A stretch of DNA of 64,000 nt from the NCBI GenBank assembly GCA_023382535.1, contig JAHDWA010000036.1, positions 1 to 64,000 on the forward strand. Reading direction: 5' to 3'. Below are positions 24,793-33,887 of the stretch, in pieces; the stretch's first letter is position 1; each line of letters starts with the position of its first letter. The stretch comes from Anaerolineae bacterium. GTDB taxonomy: Bacteria; Chloroflexota; Anaerolineae; 4572-78; J111. Under the pieces are notes generated by a model that was not told the DNA's origin, made no database searches, and worked only from the letters and a program-made list of their open reading frames with translations. Position numbers and translations under genes: made by a program.

Positions 24793-27222
24793 TTACGGCC
24801 CTGCCTCGCCCCGGCCAATAACTTCTACCTCGGCCAAACCGGCTGCCCTGGCCCCATAGAAAGTACCACTGACACTGGTCAGTTCAACTTTCACCACTCT
24901 CGCCTTGACCTCGCTGAAAGCTACATCGGTCCCTGCAACCGATAAAGCCCCGACTGTTTTGTTAGCCACTTCCACCGTGCCCGCAGCATCGCTGTAGAGC
25001 CGGACGGTTGCCCCTTTGACAAGCAGGCTGGAATTAGCCTCGCCGCCCTGGCGCGGATTGTAGAGCAGCACCGTGCGGACCGTAACCGGTACGGCAAAAG
25101 TCAATTTAACCCACTGATTGGCTGTTTGGCCCGGTGCGCTGGTCCAGTATCGCCAGATCTCGCCTTTTAAAACACGGCGGTCAATCAGCCCCCGGTTGTA
25201 TTTGGCATCACGTGAAGAAGATACCGTCACTTGAGCGCCCGGCGCCAGGTTGGTCCACTGTGCATCAAGGTCGTTGGCCGGAACCGGTATCAGGGTATGG
25301 CCGGCATGGCAGCCAACGCAGCGGGCTGTGGTTCCCGGCCGGCCAAAGTTCATCCCGGCCACGTGAGCGGCGCCGTTGTTGCCAAAAGGATCGGTCGTGA
25401 GCGGAACAGTACCATCGGCCGCCCGAATCTGCTCGAACAAGGGCACGTTGGCTGGCGCATTCGGCTCACGGACGGCGCCAGCGGGATTAATCGCCAGTTC
25501 GCTCAGCAAAATTGGCCAATCCAGGTTGGGGAACGAGCCAGGACTGGTCCGCTGGTGGTCAATGAAGAAGCGCATCTTCGCCGCCGAGCCAACCGGCGGA
25601 GCATTGACAATATCCATGTCAACCGGCCCGTTGAAGTAAACATTCAGGGCGTCAAACACAAACGTGCCATCCTGATTGTAGGGACCGGTGGCCGGCGGCG
25701 GCAACAGGCTCGGCGTTTGGCTGACGGTATCGGGGATAATAGGCGGCAGGGGCCGCGGACGAATGAGCCTGGCTCGCAGTTCGCTGGTGCCAGGATTGTT
25801 ATACACGGGCGTTAGTTCCGCACCATTGGCGTTGACCAGGTAGAGGCCATAATCCTGGTTCACATCAGGCGCCCAGGAAATAATCAGGCGACCATCCGGC
25901 AGAACTTCCGGTTCAGATGCGTAAGCGCCCTTAAAAATGCCATATGAAGTTGGATTGCTGGGATTGACGTAGTCAAGGGTCAGATAGGTAATACCCAGGA
26001 TCGGCTCGTACTTGCCCGCGCCACGGTGATAGCGGCGCAGTCCTCCAAAACCGGCGGCTTCGGTCATGTTATACATGGGGAAGAAGTTGGCAATCAGATC
26101 GCCTTCGGGGGTGAAGGCCCCGCCGTAGACATGATTCCCTGCCTCATCGCGGAAGGCGCCACCCCACATGGCTAAACCCGTGCCATCGGGGTTGATCGCA
26201 GCGGCTTGCCAGGCGTTGCGCCACAGGTAATCCGACCCGCCCAGTTGGTTGCTGCGATTGGCGGTCAGGCCGTTATTCTGGACGTAACCGCCGTTAGAGT
26301 CGTTGATGGTGGTCATACTGTTAGTGGCAAAGCGATGATTGCGCCACCAACGGGCATAGACGATCTTGCCCGTCAACGGGTCAATCAAGGGCCGGTCGGC
26401 GCCATTTCGCTCGGCGGTAATGCGATGCAGCCCGCTGCCGTTCGCATTGATCACATACAGATTGGAGGTCCGTGCGCCGCTGTACTGCGCGAAACTCGGC
26501 CAGCGGGTCGAGGAGAACACGATGCGCCCATCCGGCAGCCAGGCCGGGTCGGTATCATCATAAGCGCCCAGGCCACCGGCAGCCGAGCCAAACTGAGCCA
26601 GGTTCAGATTCTGATTGGAAAAGGTGATCTGTTGCAGTCCGGTGCCATCCACGTTGATTACGTAGAGCCGCCAGGCGCCTGGGTTGTTGTTTGGGCCGCG
26701 ATTATAACTGCCGGCCGGCAGGCCGGCAAAGACGATTTTAGCGCCATCGTACGAGACATCTGGTGCGTTTACGTCAATCAGGTTTAGAGAAGCCGGGGTA
26801 GGGTTAGCCCCGTCAACGAGCACCCGCAGCGAACCGTTTGGCTCATAGACCACCAGCTTGCCTGGCGCAGCCACTCGAAAGCGGCTGTGAGTACCAACGC
26901 CGGGCATATCTTTGGGGACATTCCAGTAGATACTCCCGTTGGTTGGGATTTGCCGGGAGACAAAAACGATAGGATAACCGGCATTGCTACTACTACCAGC
27001 ACTTTGAATTAACGGTAAGTGGACAGATTGGGTGATGAGATTCATCGCCTGCACGGTGGTAACCCACCGGCTGGGAAGCCACTGACCTGAATGTTGTGGA
27101 ATGGCTTGATCCCCCTGGAGCGGACTCAAACCTAGCAGCACACTGTTCAGGCCAACCGCCAGCGCCGTCAAAACTAACAGACGCCTGGCACCACGGAGAC
27201 CAGTTCCAATCAGGTTTAACAT
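24793..27222 (-). CDS. Secreted PD40/TolB-like propeller protein with one c-type heme motif and C-terminal discoidin-like domain
   Basis: The 809 residues have an N-terminal signal segment (LLVLTALAVGLNSVLLGLSP), then propeller-type repeats with PDVSYDGAKIVFAG, DPAWLPDGRIVFSSTRW and EPEVLPDGRLIISWAPD. Near residue 640 is a single CxxCH heme motif (ARCVGCHAGH). The last 140 residues form a beta domain like F5/8 type C (discoidin). Similar propeller-plus-CxxCH proteins are often annotated as resembling the hydrazine synthase alpha subunit, but nothing here suggests hydrazine chemistry. The RBS AAGGAGG precedes ATG. It is probably an extracytoplasmic, possibly redox-active, binding protein. It stands alone between two oppositely oriented units. 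Confidence 0.75.
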   Translation of the reverse strand: MLNLIGTGLRGARRLLVLTALAVGLNSVLLGLSPLQGDQAIPQHSGQWLPSRWVTTVQAMNLITQSVHLPLIQSAGSSSNAGYPIVFVSRQIPTNGSIYWNVPKDMPGVGTHSRFRVAAPGKLVVYEPNGSLRVLVDGANPTPASLNLIDVNAPDVSYDGAKIVFAGLPAGSYNRGPNNNPGAWRLYVINVDGTGLQQITFSNQNLNLAQFGSAAGGLGAYDDTDPAWLPDGRIVFSSTRWPSFAQYSGARTSNLYVINANGSGLHRITAERNGADRPLIDPLTGKIVYARWWRNHRFATNSMTTINDSNGGYVQNNGLTANRSNQLGGSDYLWRNAWQAAAINPDGTGLAMWGGAFRDEAGNHVYGGAFTPEGDLIANFFPMYNMTEAAGFGGLRRYHRGAGKYEPILGITYLTLDYVNPSNPTSYGIFKGAYASEPEVLPDGRLIISWAPDVNQDYGLYLVNANGAELTPVYNNPGTSELRARLIRPRPLPPIIPDTVSQTPSLLPPPATGPYNQDGTFVFDALNVYFNGPVDMDIVNAPPVGSAAKMRFFIDHQRTSPGSFPNLDWPILLSELAINPAGAVREPNAPANVPLFEQIRAADGTVPLTTDPFGNNGAAHVAGMNFGRPGTTARCVGCHAGHTLIPVPANDLDAQWTNLAPGAQVTVSSSRDAKYNRGLIDRRVLKGEIWRYWTSAPGQTANQWVKLTFAVPVTVRTVLLYNPRQGGEANSSLLVKGATVRLYSDAAGTVEVANKTVGALSVAGTDVAFSEVKARVVKVELTSVSGTFYGARAAGLAEVEVIGRGEAGP

Positions 27223-27467
27223 ACCACACCCTCCTTCTCAATGATTGGTCGGTAAGTCATCAGCTAACTGGCAATAAAAAGGCCCATCTTCCCAATCCCA
27301 CCGCAGTGGTTGGGAAAATAGGCCGTTTACTGTTCTACCTCTACGTGAAGCATTAAAGGCAGGTCAAGTTTGACCCAAGCTATTTAATTATGGCCTCCAT
27401 AATAACAGGAGAATGATATTCTGACAATAGGCGGCTGGTACCAGGAAAAAAGTTAGAATTCTTAATT

Positions 27468-30287
27468 TCAGCGATTTCTGCCCCGTCCCCAGATGAACCA
27501 ACCGGCGGCCAAGCCTGCCAGAGGAAGTACGACCAGCGCCCAGACGTTATAGATTGAACTGGCAGCGGCCTGATTCGCCACCTGGCTGCTGTTCGACGGT
27601 GAGGCGTCGGGCGTGTTGGCGGGTTTGACCGGAGTGCCAGGCGCCGGTTCCGGTGGAGTTAAGGTGGCTTGAACTGCCGCCGATTTCGGAGTTTCGGCCG
27701 GGCTGGGAGTGTTCGCTGCACTTCTGACGATAATGGTCAGCGGCTCTGATTTTAAATTATTCAGCGAATAAATGACTTGATATTCTCCCGGCTCGTCATA
27801 AACGTAATTGGCGATGTCGCCGCGCTCGCGTTCCGGATCGCAGGCTGCCGAGGTGACAGATAATGAATTGCCATCGCCGAACTCAAACCGTCCCTCTTGG
27901 CAGGCATATTTCCTGGCTTCTTCTGATCCATTGGCCAGAGTCCCGCTAAAATTGACTGCCAGCGGAGCCACCCCCTCGGTAACATCGGCGGTGAGGGTGA
28001 TGGGAAGAGGCTGAGTCGAAGGCTGAGAAGAGAAAGTAGCCTCAACCTTAGCCTCTATATTATTATGCGACAGGTCCGCCGAGTCGCCGGGGATGGTTTC
28101 ATAGGCCACCCCATCCAGCACCACAATCACCCGCTCGCCCAGGGCGAAGTATTTGCCGGCGTCGGGGTGGTCGCCCAGGAACTCCAGGAACAGGTCGGAG
28201 GGGAAGGGAAGTTGGGTGGTGGTCATCGTCGTCGGATCAAAAGTGGTATCGGTCCAGACGCCGTCTTTGAGTACAAAGGCTTTGTCGCCGACGGCAGTGA
28301 CCGCCGTTGTGGCGCTGCCTGTACCATCAGCGCCGGCCGTAGCTGTTGCCAGGGGCAAAGGGGCAGCCTGGGCGGCCCCGGCCAGGGAATTTTGCTCGAC
28401 GGCTTTGCTGACCGCGGCATCCCCGGAGACCTCGGCGGGGGCGGCGGCTTCGGCGGCAAAGGCTTCATCGGCCAACTGACCCCGCCCTTCCTGGCTGAGG
28501 GCCAGCTCCGGCTCTTCGACCAGGAAGGAGGTGTAGGGGGTGATGATGCCGTAGCGGACGCTTAAGTTGACAATCTCGTCAATCGTTTCCCGGTTCTCGC
28601 CGTGCAGCCGGACCTGGTTGAGCAGGTAGCCGACTTTGCGGGTGGCCCACAGGCGCGGAATAAATTCCGCACTGCGGCTGCTGGTGGCCGAACCGGTGGC
28701 AAAGGTCAGGTCGTCGAAGCGGAAGGTGCGCTCCTGGCCGTTGACCTGGCCGGTCAGGGTGACGCTGGCCGGGCCGCCGTCGCGGTAGCGGCCGGTCAGG
28801 ATGAGCTGCGTCCCGGCAAACAGGTCGGGCAAGGGGTAAGGATAGGTGTCTTCCAGGGTGACGCCGGTTACATCGAGGGAGAGGTCGGCCAAAACCGGGG
28901 TGCTGACTTTGGCGTAAAAGCTGCTGACCTGCTCATCCACGCGCTCGCTGGGGCGAACGTAGGCGCTGACCCCGCGTTGTTCCTGGGCCAGGGTGTCGAG
29001 CAGGACGGTGTCCACGTCGTCGCCGACGCCGAAGGGGAAGATGCGCAGGTTAGGGCTGGCGGCCTGCTCGACATTGGCCAGAATTTGAGGTGTTTCGACC
29101 ACGCCGCTGGTGGGCAGGCCGTCGGTCAAAAAGACGATGATGGTCGGCCGCTCGCGGTCGGCGGCGTTAACCGCTTCGAGCAGGGCGCGGTTGATGTCGG
29201 TGCTGCCCTCGGGCCGCAGTTCGTCCACAAAACGGCGGGCTTCCGGCAGGGCCGAGAGGGGTTCTGGCCGGCTGGAGAAGGCGCGAACACCGGTGCTGAA
29301 AGCGATAATATTGAAGCGGTCGCCTTGGTTGAGGTGGTCGAGCACGTATTTGAGGGCCTCGCGGGCCTGCTCCATTTTCTCCCCTTCCATCGAGCCGGAG
29401 ACGTCGAGGATCAAAATGACGTCTTTGTCCACCACTTGCTCGGCGTCCACGTTGGGAGCGACCAGCAGGACAAAGAATCCGTCTTCATCCTGCGCTTTGT
29501 AGCTGAGCAGGTTGATCCCGATGTCGTCCTGGGAGACGGTGTAGTAGAGGCTGAAATCGGTGTTGGGCAGCACATTGGCGTCTTCCCAGCCGACGAGCGC
29601 GCCATAGCGGCCCTCGCGGCTGATGCTGACCGGGTGACTGGCCGAGTAGACGGCTTTGATCGGCTCATTGGATTTGATGTTGACCGTGACCGAAACGTCT
29701 TCCAGCGGCCGGGCCGAGAAGCGCTCGGTGCTGAGGGGGTAGACATAGTGGACCAGGCCGTTATCTACGGGCAGGATCTGGCTGTACTCGATTTCGACGC
29801 GGCGGGTGTCGCCGGGGTCAATGGGGAAGATGCTGGCCTGGAAGAGGTCGCGGCCGATGTACTCCAGCAGGGCCGGGTCGAGGCGGCGGCGGACGATGTC
29901 GTCATAGATGCGGCGGGCCTCTTCTTTGGTGTAGAGCTGGCCTTCCACCTTCTGGCCGTTGATCCACATGGCAAAGTCGCTGATGGCCGCGTTTTCGGGC
30001 AGCGGGAAGATGTAGGTTCCTTCCAGCGACCACTGGCTGTCGTTGCGGAAAATCTGGTCCACGCGGGTGGTAGCCACCTGATCTTGGATGGTCACGTTGA
30101 CCCGATGATTCTGGACGGTCAGGTAGGGCGTCTCGCGGGGCGGGGGCGGCGGAATAGGGCAGGGTTCGATACAAATGGGCGGGTCAATGATGATGATCCC
30201 GTCGGCGCGGGCGGGCGCGGGGGGCGAGGCTAAGGCAATGGCTAAGGCGAAGAGCAAGAGAGTTAATAGAGCTACGATCCGTTTCAT
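27468..30287 (-). CDS. VIT and von Willebrand A domain membrane protein
   Basis: The 939-residue surface protein has a signal peptide (residues 1-29), a VIT domain (about 50-180), a vWA domain (about 285-460) with the metal-binding DVSGSMEG, later beta-rich regions including a PKD-like segment (APLAVNFSGTLANGSEEARK; EFGDGNS), a Pro/Thr linker and a C-terminal membrane helix (VWALVVLPLAGLAAGWFIWG). The architecture matches inter-alpha-trypsin inhibitor heavy chain-like bacterial proteins, thought to mediate metal-dependent protein contacts. The start at 30287 has AAAGGAGG; the frame runs 29 codons further upstream into a repeat array, which is not coding. Confidence 0.87.
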   Translation of the reverse strand: MKRIVALLTLLLFALAIALASPPAPARADGIIIIDPPICIEPCPIPPPPPRETPYLTVQNHRVNVTIQDQVATTRVDQIFRNDSQWSLEGTYIFPLPENAAISDFAMWINGQKVEGQLYTKEEARRIYDDIVRRRLDPALLEYIGRDLFQASIFPIDPGDTRRVEIEYSQILPVDNGLVHYVYPLSTERFSARPLEDVSVTVNIKSNEPIKAVYSASHPVSISREGRYGALVGWEDANVLPNTDFSLYYTVSQDDIGINLLSYKAQDEDGFFVLLVAPNVDAEQVVDKDVILILDVSGSMEGEKMEQAREALKYVLDHLNQGDRFNIIAFSTGVRAFSSRPEPLSALPEARRFVDELRPEGSTDINRALLEAVNAADRERPTIIVFLTDGLPTSGVVETPQILANVEQAASPNLRIFPFGVGDDVDTVLLDTLAQEQRGVSAYVRPSERVDEQVSSFYAKVSTPVLADLSLDVTGVTLEDTYPYPLPDLFAGTQLILTGRYRDGGPASVTLTGQVNGQERTFRFDDLTFATGSATSSRSAEFIPRLWATRKVGYLLNQVRLHGENRETIDEIVNLSVRYGIITPYTSFLVEEPELALSQEGRGQLADEAFAAEAAAPAEVSGDAAVSKAVEQNSLAGAAQAAPLPLATATAGADGTGSATTAVTAVGDKAFVLKDGVWTDTTFDPTTMTTTQLPFPSDLFLEFLGDHPDAGKYFALGERVIVVLDGVAYETIPGDSADLSHNNIEAKVEATFSSQPSTQPLPITLTADVTEGVAPLAVNFSGTLANGSEEARKYACQEGRFEFGDGNSLSVTSAACDPERERGDIANYVYDEPGEYQVIYSLNNLKSEPLTIIVRSAANTPSPAETPKSAAVQATLTPPEPAPGTPVKPANTPDASPSNSSQVANQAAASSIYNVWALVVLPLAGLAAGWFIWGRGRNR

Positions 30288-30300
30288 TGGGGCCTCCTTT

Positions 30301-30400
30301 AGACAGGGTAACAAGGTAGCATGTAGCAGGATAACCTGTAACAGGTTGATAACTTGCAACTTGCTACCCTGCAACTTTGCTACCTGTTACTTGGTTTCTT
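30301..30400. repeat. GGTAGCA/TAACAGG-word fold-back array
   Basis: Left words such as GTAACAAGGTAGCA (from 30309) have complements such as TGCTACCTGTTAC on the right, with intermediate copies (CTGTAACAGG, CAACTTGCTACC). It lies in the leader of the VIT-vWA gene. It is the same class as other short-word arrays in the window. Confidence 0.6.
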
Positions 30401-30452
30401 GTTGGTATGACGTTGAAGAAGAGAAGAAGGTTCCCAACCCCTAAAAATTGTT

Positions 30453-31637
30453 TTATCCCCCCGAAATCTCCCTCACTTCTTCCGCCAGCCGGTGGCAAAA
30501 GGCCAGCAAGTCTTCCAGCACTGCCTTGCGGTTTTCATGATGGGCCGGCGGCGAGCCGTCGCCGTAGGAAAAGAAGTAGTGGTCGCCGGCCGCCACCCGG
30601 ATTTGGTCATCGCCGAGGCCGAACTCATCCAGCAGCTCAAGCATATTATCCAGCCCGACCAGCCGGTCCCGCTCGCCCAAAGCCACCCGGAAGCGAGCCC
30701 AATCGCTGCGCCGGGGCTTGGTCGGACTGGCGCCCAGGACGTATAAGGTTTGAGCCAGGGTGCCAAAGGGGGTGCGGGCAAAGCTGCGGATGTGCTCTTT
30801 TTTAACTTCCGGGCTGGCTCCGGCGGCTAAAATCTCCATGATGTGGGGAGCCAGGGCAGTTTTAACCGCCGCAAACGAAGGAAGACGGATGCCCGTCCCC
30901 ACCGTTTTGAAGAAAGCCTGGCGTTGGGTGTCATTGCAGAACAGGGCCGGGGCCATTACGTAAAAGCCGTAGGCGTCGGTGCGCCAGCCGATCTCGTTTT
31001 TGAAAAACAGGGCCGCTCCGCCCATCGAATGGCCCACAAAAAGATAGAACGGTTTGCGCCGCCGCCGGCGAGGGTTAGGCCAGAGTTTGAGGGTGGTCAG
31101 CCACAGCTCGATGGCGTGGATCAACGCTGCCGGCGTACACTGCTCGGCTTCCGGCGTATCGTTGATAAAGGGGGACAGCCCAAAGCCGTTGACGTCGAGG
31201 TTAAAGCAGACGACCTGCTTGTGGGCGGTAGCCAGGTGCAGCGGCAGATTTTCCCAGATACGGTGGGTGCCGTCCCAGCCATGCAGGAAAAAGACGTAAC
31301 CCTCGGCTTCGGCCAGGGCCTGGGCCAGGGTCTGGTAGCCATCGGGGAATTTATAGTAGATGGCCCGCCAGTACAGATCAGCCAGGCCGGTCTGCCCGCG
31401 GAACTGCTCCAGGCCCGCCAGGTCAACCCCCAAATTCTGGCGAGCTAAATCGGACAAGTGAAAGGCTTCTACAGCCGCCTGTTCATGCCGATAATGAATG
31501 GCCGTAGAAATCTTGGCTTGTCTAACCACTCTGAGTTTCCTCTGATCCGTTAGCAGCGAATAGATGCTGAATTGATAACAAAAATAACCGCCAAGCGGGC
31601 CGGCGGCGAGGATGATTTCATTCCTAACTAAAGCCAT
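30453..31637 (-). CDS. Alpha/beta hydrolase
   Basis: The 394-residue protein has an alpha/beta hydrolase core: the oxyanion region FFLHGWDGTHRIWENLP, the nucleophile elbow GHSMGGAALF with Ser, a candidate acid Asp in GERDRLVGL, and a His in VAAGDHYFF. About 125 residues precede the core and may form a separate helical domain. The substrate is unknown; the fold covers esterases, lipases and dehalogenases. The start at 31637 has AGGTGG just before it; the frame extends upstream through promoter DNA of the divergent gene. Convergence with the next block is clean. Confidence 0.83.
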   Translation of the reverse strand: MALVRNEIILAAGPLGGYFCYQFSIYSLLTDQRKLRVVRQAKISTAIHYRHEQAAVEAFHLSDLARQNLGVDLAGLEQFRGQTGLADLYWRAIYYKFPDGYQTLAQALAEAEGYVFFLHGWDGTHRIWENLPLHLATAHKQVVCFNLDVNGFGLSPFINDTPEAEQCTPAALIHAIELWLTTLKLWPNPRRRRRKPFYLFVGHSMGGAALFFKNEIGWRTDAYGFYVMAPALFCNDTQRQAFFKTVGTGIRLPSFAAVKTALAPHIMEILAAGASPEVKKEHIRSFARTPFGTLAQTLYVLGASPTKPRRSDWARFRVALGERDRLVGLDNMLELLDEFGLGDDQIRVAAGDHYFFSYGDGSPPAHHENRKAVLEDLLAFCHRLAEEVREISGG

Positions 31638-31678
31638 TATACCACCTAATCGAGACCCGCCAAGTTGCCGGGTGATTC

Positions 31679-31708
31679 TTGGGGATGCATATCCACCTGT
31701 GCTATAAT
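31679..31708 (+). promoter_or_regulatory. Probable promoter for the DUF4352-like gene
   Basis: TTGGGG (31679-31684), 18 bp and TATAAT (31703-31708), 36 bp before the ATG at 31745. The -10 is perfect and the -35 weak. Confidence 0.55.
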
Positions 31709-31744
31709 GGCCCGCTGTGGGAATCCCCCTAATAAGGAGCTGAA

Positions 31745-32404
31745 ATGAGCCAATACTACCCTCAGTCGGGACCCTATTACCCGCCTGAAAATAATCCTGA
31801 AGATGACTATATCTACGATGAGGATGACTACGAAGTTGAGGAGGATGGCGGCCGTTCGGGGGACTCGCTCTTGCAGCGTGTCCTGATCTTTTTGGCCGGC
31901 GGCTGCCTGGTATTTCTGTGTATAGGCTGCTGCGGCTTGGTGCTGACCGGTCTGTTCGCCCTGGATCCAACCGCCCTATTGGCGCCCACACCCATTCCCG
32001 GCAGTGATCTGGGGCTTACCTTCGGGGAGGCAGCTTTTCCTGATGAATCAGTTGTTAGTGAGAATAAGGTCAAGCTTTCAATTGTTGATGTTAATCACAA
32101 CGCCGCCCTGCCTGCCGTACCGCCGGTGGAAGGCCGCGAGTTGATCATTGTCACCGTCGAATTGGTCAACCTTGGCGACGTGGAGACCGATTTCAATGAG
32201 CGTGATTTTCTCCTCCTGAATAGTTTTGAGGAGGCTTACCAGCCCCAGGCCGGCGATGTGGTAGACGGCGCGCTGGGGCGCGGCTCCCTGCCGCCGGGCG
32301 AAGGCCTGGAAGGCCGGCTGGCCTTTGAGATCATCGCCGGCGAGCGCGACCTGGTGCTGACCTGGGATGACGGCAGCGGGGCCAGGTACATTTTCTTGGA
32401 GTGA
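31745..32404 (+). CDS. Membrane-anchored protein with DUF4352-like extracellular domain
   Basis: The 219 residues start with a very acidic, Tyr-rich cytoplasmic end (residues 1-38), followed by a membrane helix with several Cys (about 46-72, FLAGGCLVFLCIGCCGLVLT) and an Ig-like domain (about 100-219, VKLSIVDVNHNAALP; GRELIIVTVELVNLGDVETD; EGRLAFEIIAGERDLVLTW). The pattern matches DUF4352/telobox-type lipoprotein domains. RBS AAGGAG is 5 bases before ATG. Function is unknown. Confidence 0.78.
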   Translation: MSQYYPQSGPYYPPENNPEDDYIYDEDDYEVEEDGGRSGDSLLQRVLIFLAGGCLVFLCIGCCGLVLTGLFALDPTALLAPTPIPGSDLGLTFGEAAFPDESVVSENKVKLSIVDVNHNAALPAVPPVEGRELIIVTVELVNLGDVETDFNERDFLLLNSFEEAYQPQAGDVVDGALGRGSLPPGEGLEGRLAFEIIAGERDLVLTWDDGSGARYIFLE

Positions 32405-32466
32405 TAGGTGAGGCGAGGAGGCGAAGCGGTGAGAAAAAATCGCGTCACCCCCTCAGGCTTGGGAGT
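32402..32466. repeat. GGCGAG-word array with partial fold-back
   Basis: GTGAGGCGAGGAGGCGAAGC is followed by an A-run and TCGCGTCACCCCCTCA. It uses the same words as the array at 9.8 kb. It sits between the DUF4352-like gene and rdgB. Confidence 0.5.
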
Positions 32467-32470
32467 TTGA

Positions 32471-33085
32471 ATGCTCAAATTACTTATTGCAACCAATAAC
32501 CCGAATAAAGTAAAGGAATTTGCCGAAATTCTGGCCGACCTGCCCCTCGCCGTGACCTTTCTGGCCGATGAGGGTATTACCCTTGACCCCGAGGAAACGG
32601 GTACGACCTTTCGGGAGAATGCCATCCTCAAAGCCGAGGCTTTTGCCCGGGCCAGCGGCCTGCTCACCCTGGCCGACGACTCCGGCCTGGAAGTAGACGC
32701 CCTGGGCGGCGAGCCGGGGGTTTACTCGGCCCGCTACGGCGGCACCGCTAAAGATGACCATGTCGGGCGCTGTCACCTGGTGCTGGACAAGCTGGCTGCC
32801 CAAAATGTGCCCTGGCCGGAGCGAACGGCCCGCTTCCGCTGCGTGATCGCCCTGGCTACGCCGGAACGGCTGATTGATACGGTTGAAGGGACGGTAGAAG
32901 GGCTGATTGATTACAAACTCAAAGGCAGTAACGGTTTTGGTTACGACCCGATTTTCTTTGTGCCGGAGCTGAACCAAACCCTGGGCCAAGCGCCGGGGGC
33001 AGTCAAACACCAGATCAGCCATCGGGGCCGGGCGGCTCGCGCGGCAGCAGAGGTAATTGAGCGGCTGGTGAAGCGAGGACGTTAA
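32471..33085 (+). CDS. rdgB: XTP/dITP diphosphatase (RdgB/HAM1 family)
   Basis: The 204-residue house-cleaning pyrophosphatase hydrolyses XTP, dITP and related nucleotides to the monophosphates. The family signature LLIATNNPNKVKEFAEIL is at the start. The metal-site motif LADDSGLEVDALGGEPGVYS (about 68-87), the GSNGFGYDPIF substrate loop and the terminal SHRGRA are all present. Length is normal. It starts 67 bp after the DUF4352-like gene, behind a repeat array. Confidence 0.94.
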   Translation: MLKLLIATNNPNKVKEFAEILADLPLAVTFLADEGITLDPEETGTTFRENAILKAEAFARASGLLTLADDSGLEVDALGGEPGVYSARYGGTAKDDHVGRCHLVLDKLAAQNVPWPERTARFRCVIALATPERLIDTVEGTVEGLIDYKLKGSNGFGYDPIFFVPELNQTLGQAPGAVKHQISHRGRAARAAAEVIERLVKRGR

Positions 33086-33108
33086 ACGTCTAAACGGCAA
33101 GCCCTCAT

Positions 33109-33372
33109 TTAAGCTGCCAATGCTTGCGGTTCAGGGAAGGTAATTGTCACTATTGGCTTGGGGAGGGTGTGGGTTTCGGCCCACTGAAATAGAGGGTGAA
33201 TCAAGTCTTCTACTTGTTGGGCGACAGACCAGTCTAACACTCCATTGCCGCAGTTGGGACAAATGGAAACTGCCGGTATCCCTGTCACAGTAACCTTGAC
33301 TCCATTGCGACGAAAGACTTGTGTAGCTAAGCCATTTTTCTTTGTCTCATATGAGCATACCGAGTACTTCAT
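33109..33372 (-). CDS. YgiT-type zinc-finger antitoxin-like protein
   Basis: This 87-residue protein has the YgiT/MqsA N-domain pattern: VFRRNGVKVTVTGIPAVSIC followed by CPNCG. Only the second Cys pair is intact; the first position reads SVCSYE, so the zinc site is incomplete unless other residues serve. Its ATG overlaps the stop of the repaired upstream DUF4258 frame by four bases (ATGA), the arrangement of toxin-antitoxin pairs of this type. A C-terminal HTH as in full MqsA is absent, as in many short YgiT antitoxins. Confidence 0.72.
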   Translation of the reverse strand: MKYSVCSYETKKNGLATQVFRRNGVKVTVTGIPAVSICPNCGNGVLDWSVAQQVEDLIHPLFQWAETHTLPKPIVTITFPEPQALAA

Positions 33373-33723
33373 TTTTTCTTCCTTCCTCGTCGCCGGATAT
33401 CGCTAATCCACTGGCTTTTATCCGGAATATAAGCCGTTACAACAACGCCTTCTTTTGGCGTGTCCTCTACCCACAATATGCACCGGCAAACCATGCTCCG
33501 GTGACTTTTCATACAGTAATCCCCGATTGTCATCTGGATAAATTTCTACTACTTGCCCACATTCAAAAATGTAGCACAAATCTGCGAGCAGTAGTCCATC
33601 CTTGAACGCTTCCACTTGAGCGTGAGAGGTGAAACGAAGCGGACGTTTGCCAGAAGCAACATCAGCGCGTAACTTATCAAGATCAAACCTGATTGGTTCG
33701 TTGAAGTTGACGACATTTGCCAC
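33369..33723 (-). pseudogene. DUF4258 toxin-like gene with a one-base frameshift
   Basis: The first frame starts MANVVNFNEPIRFDLDKLRA and holds the DUF4258 core (LRFTSHAQVEAF; GQVVEIYPDDNRG; LPVHIV), then derails to GRGHAKRRRCCNGLYSG. Removing one base of the GGG at 33472-33470 restores VHIVVEDTPKEGVVVTAYIP DKSQW and ends at a TGA overlapping the YgiT start. The restored end is the conserved DUF4258 C-terminus. So the toxin is either mutated, mis-sequenced, or made by frameshifting. As written it is broken. Confidence 0.7.
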
Positions 33724-33887
33724 TGTACTGCCTCAATAATTTAGAGGCCATTATACCAAGATTACTACCCCTTTGCCACACTCACCATCCCCAAACAATG
33801 ACCTCCCCCGTGACTTCCGGCACTACCATATATGACCCGTTGCCGGGCAAAATGAAGCAATAAACATTCATCAGTTATGGGGGAAAA

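Noticed and set aside
24793..27222. Hydrazine synthase subunit
   Set aside because: Only a general propeller-plus-CxxCH likeness; no other anammox genes are present and the host is not of that group.
30288..30374. 29-codon extension of the VIT-vWA gene
   Set aside because: It is encoded by a repeat array, and a strong RBS sits before the internal ATG at 30287.
30301..30400. CRISPR-like array
   Set aside because: Repeat units are only 5-13 bases, unevenly spaced, without unique spacers; no cas gene is present anywhere in the window.
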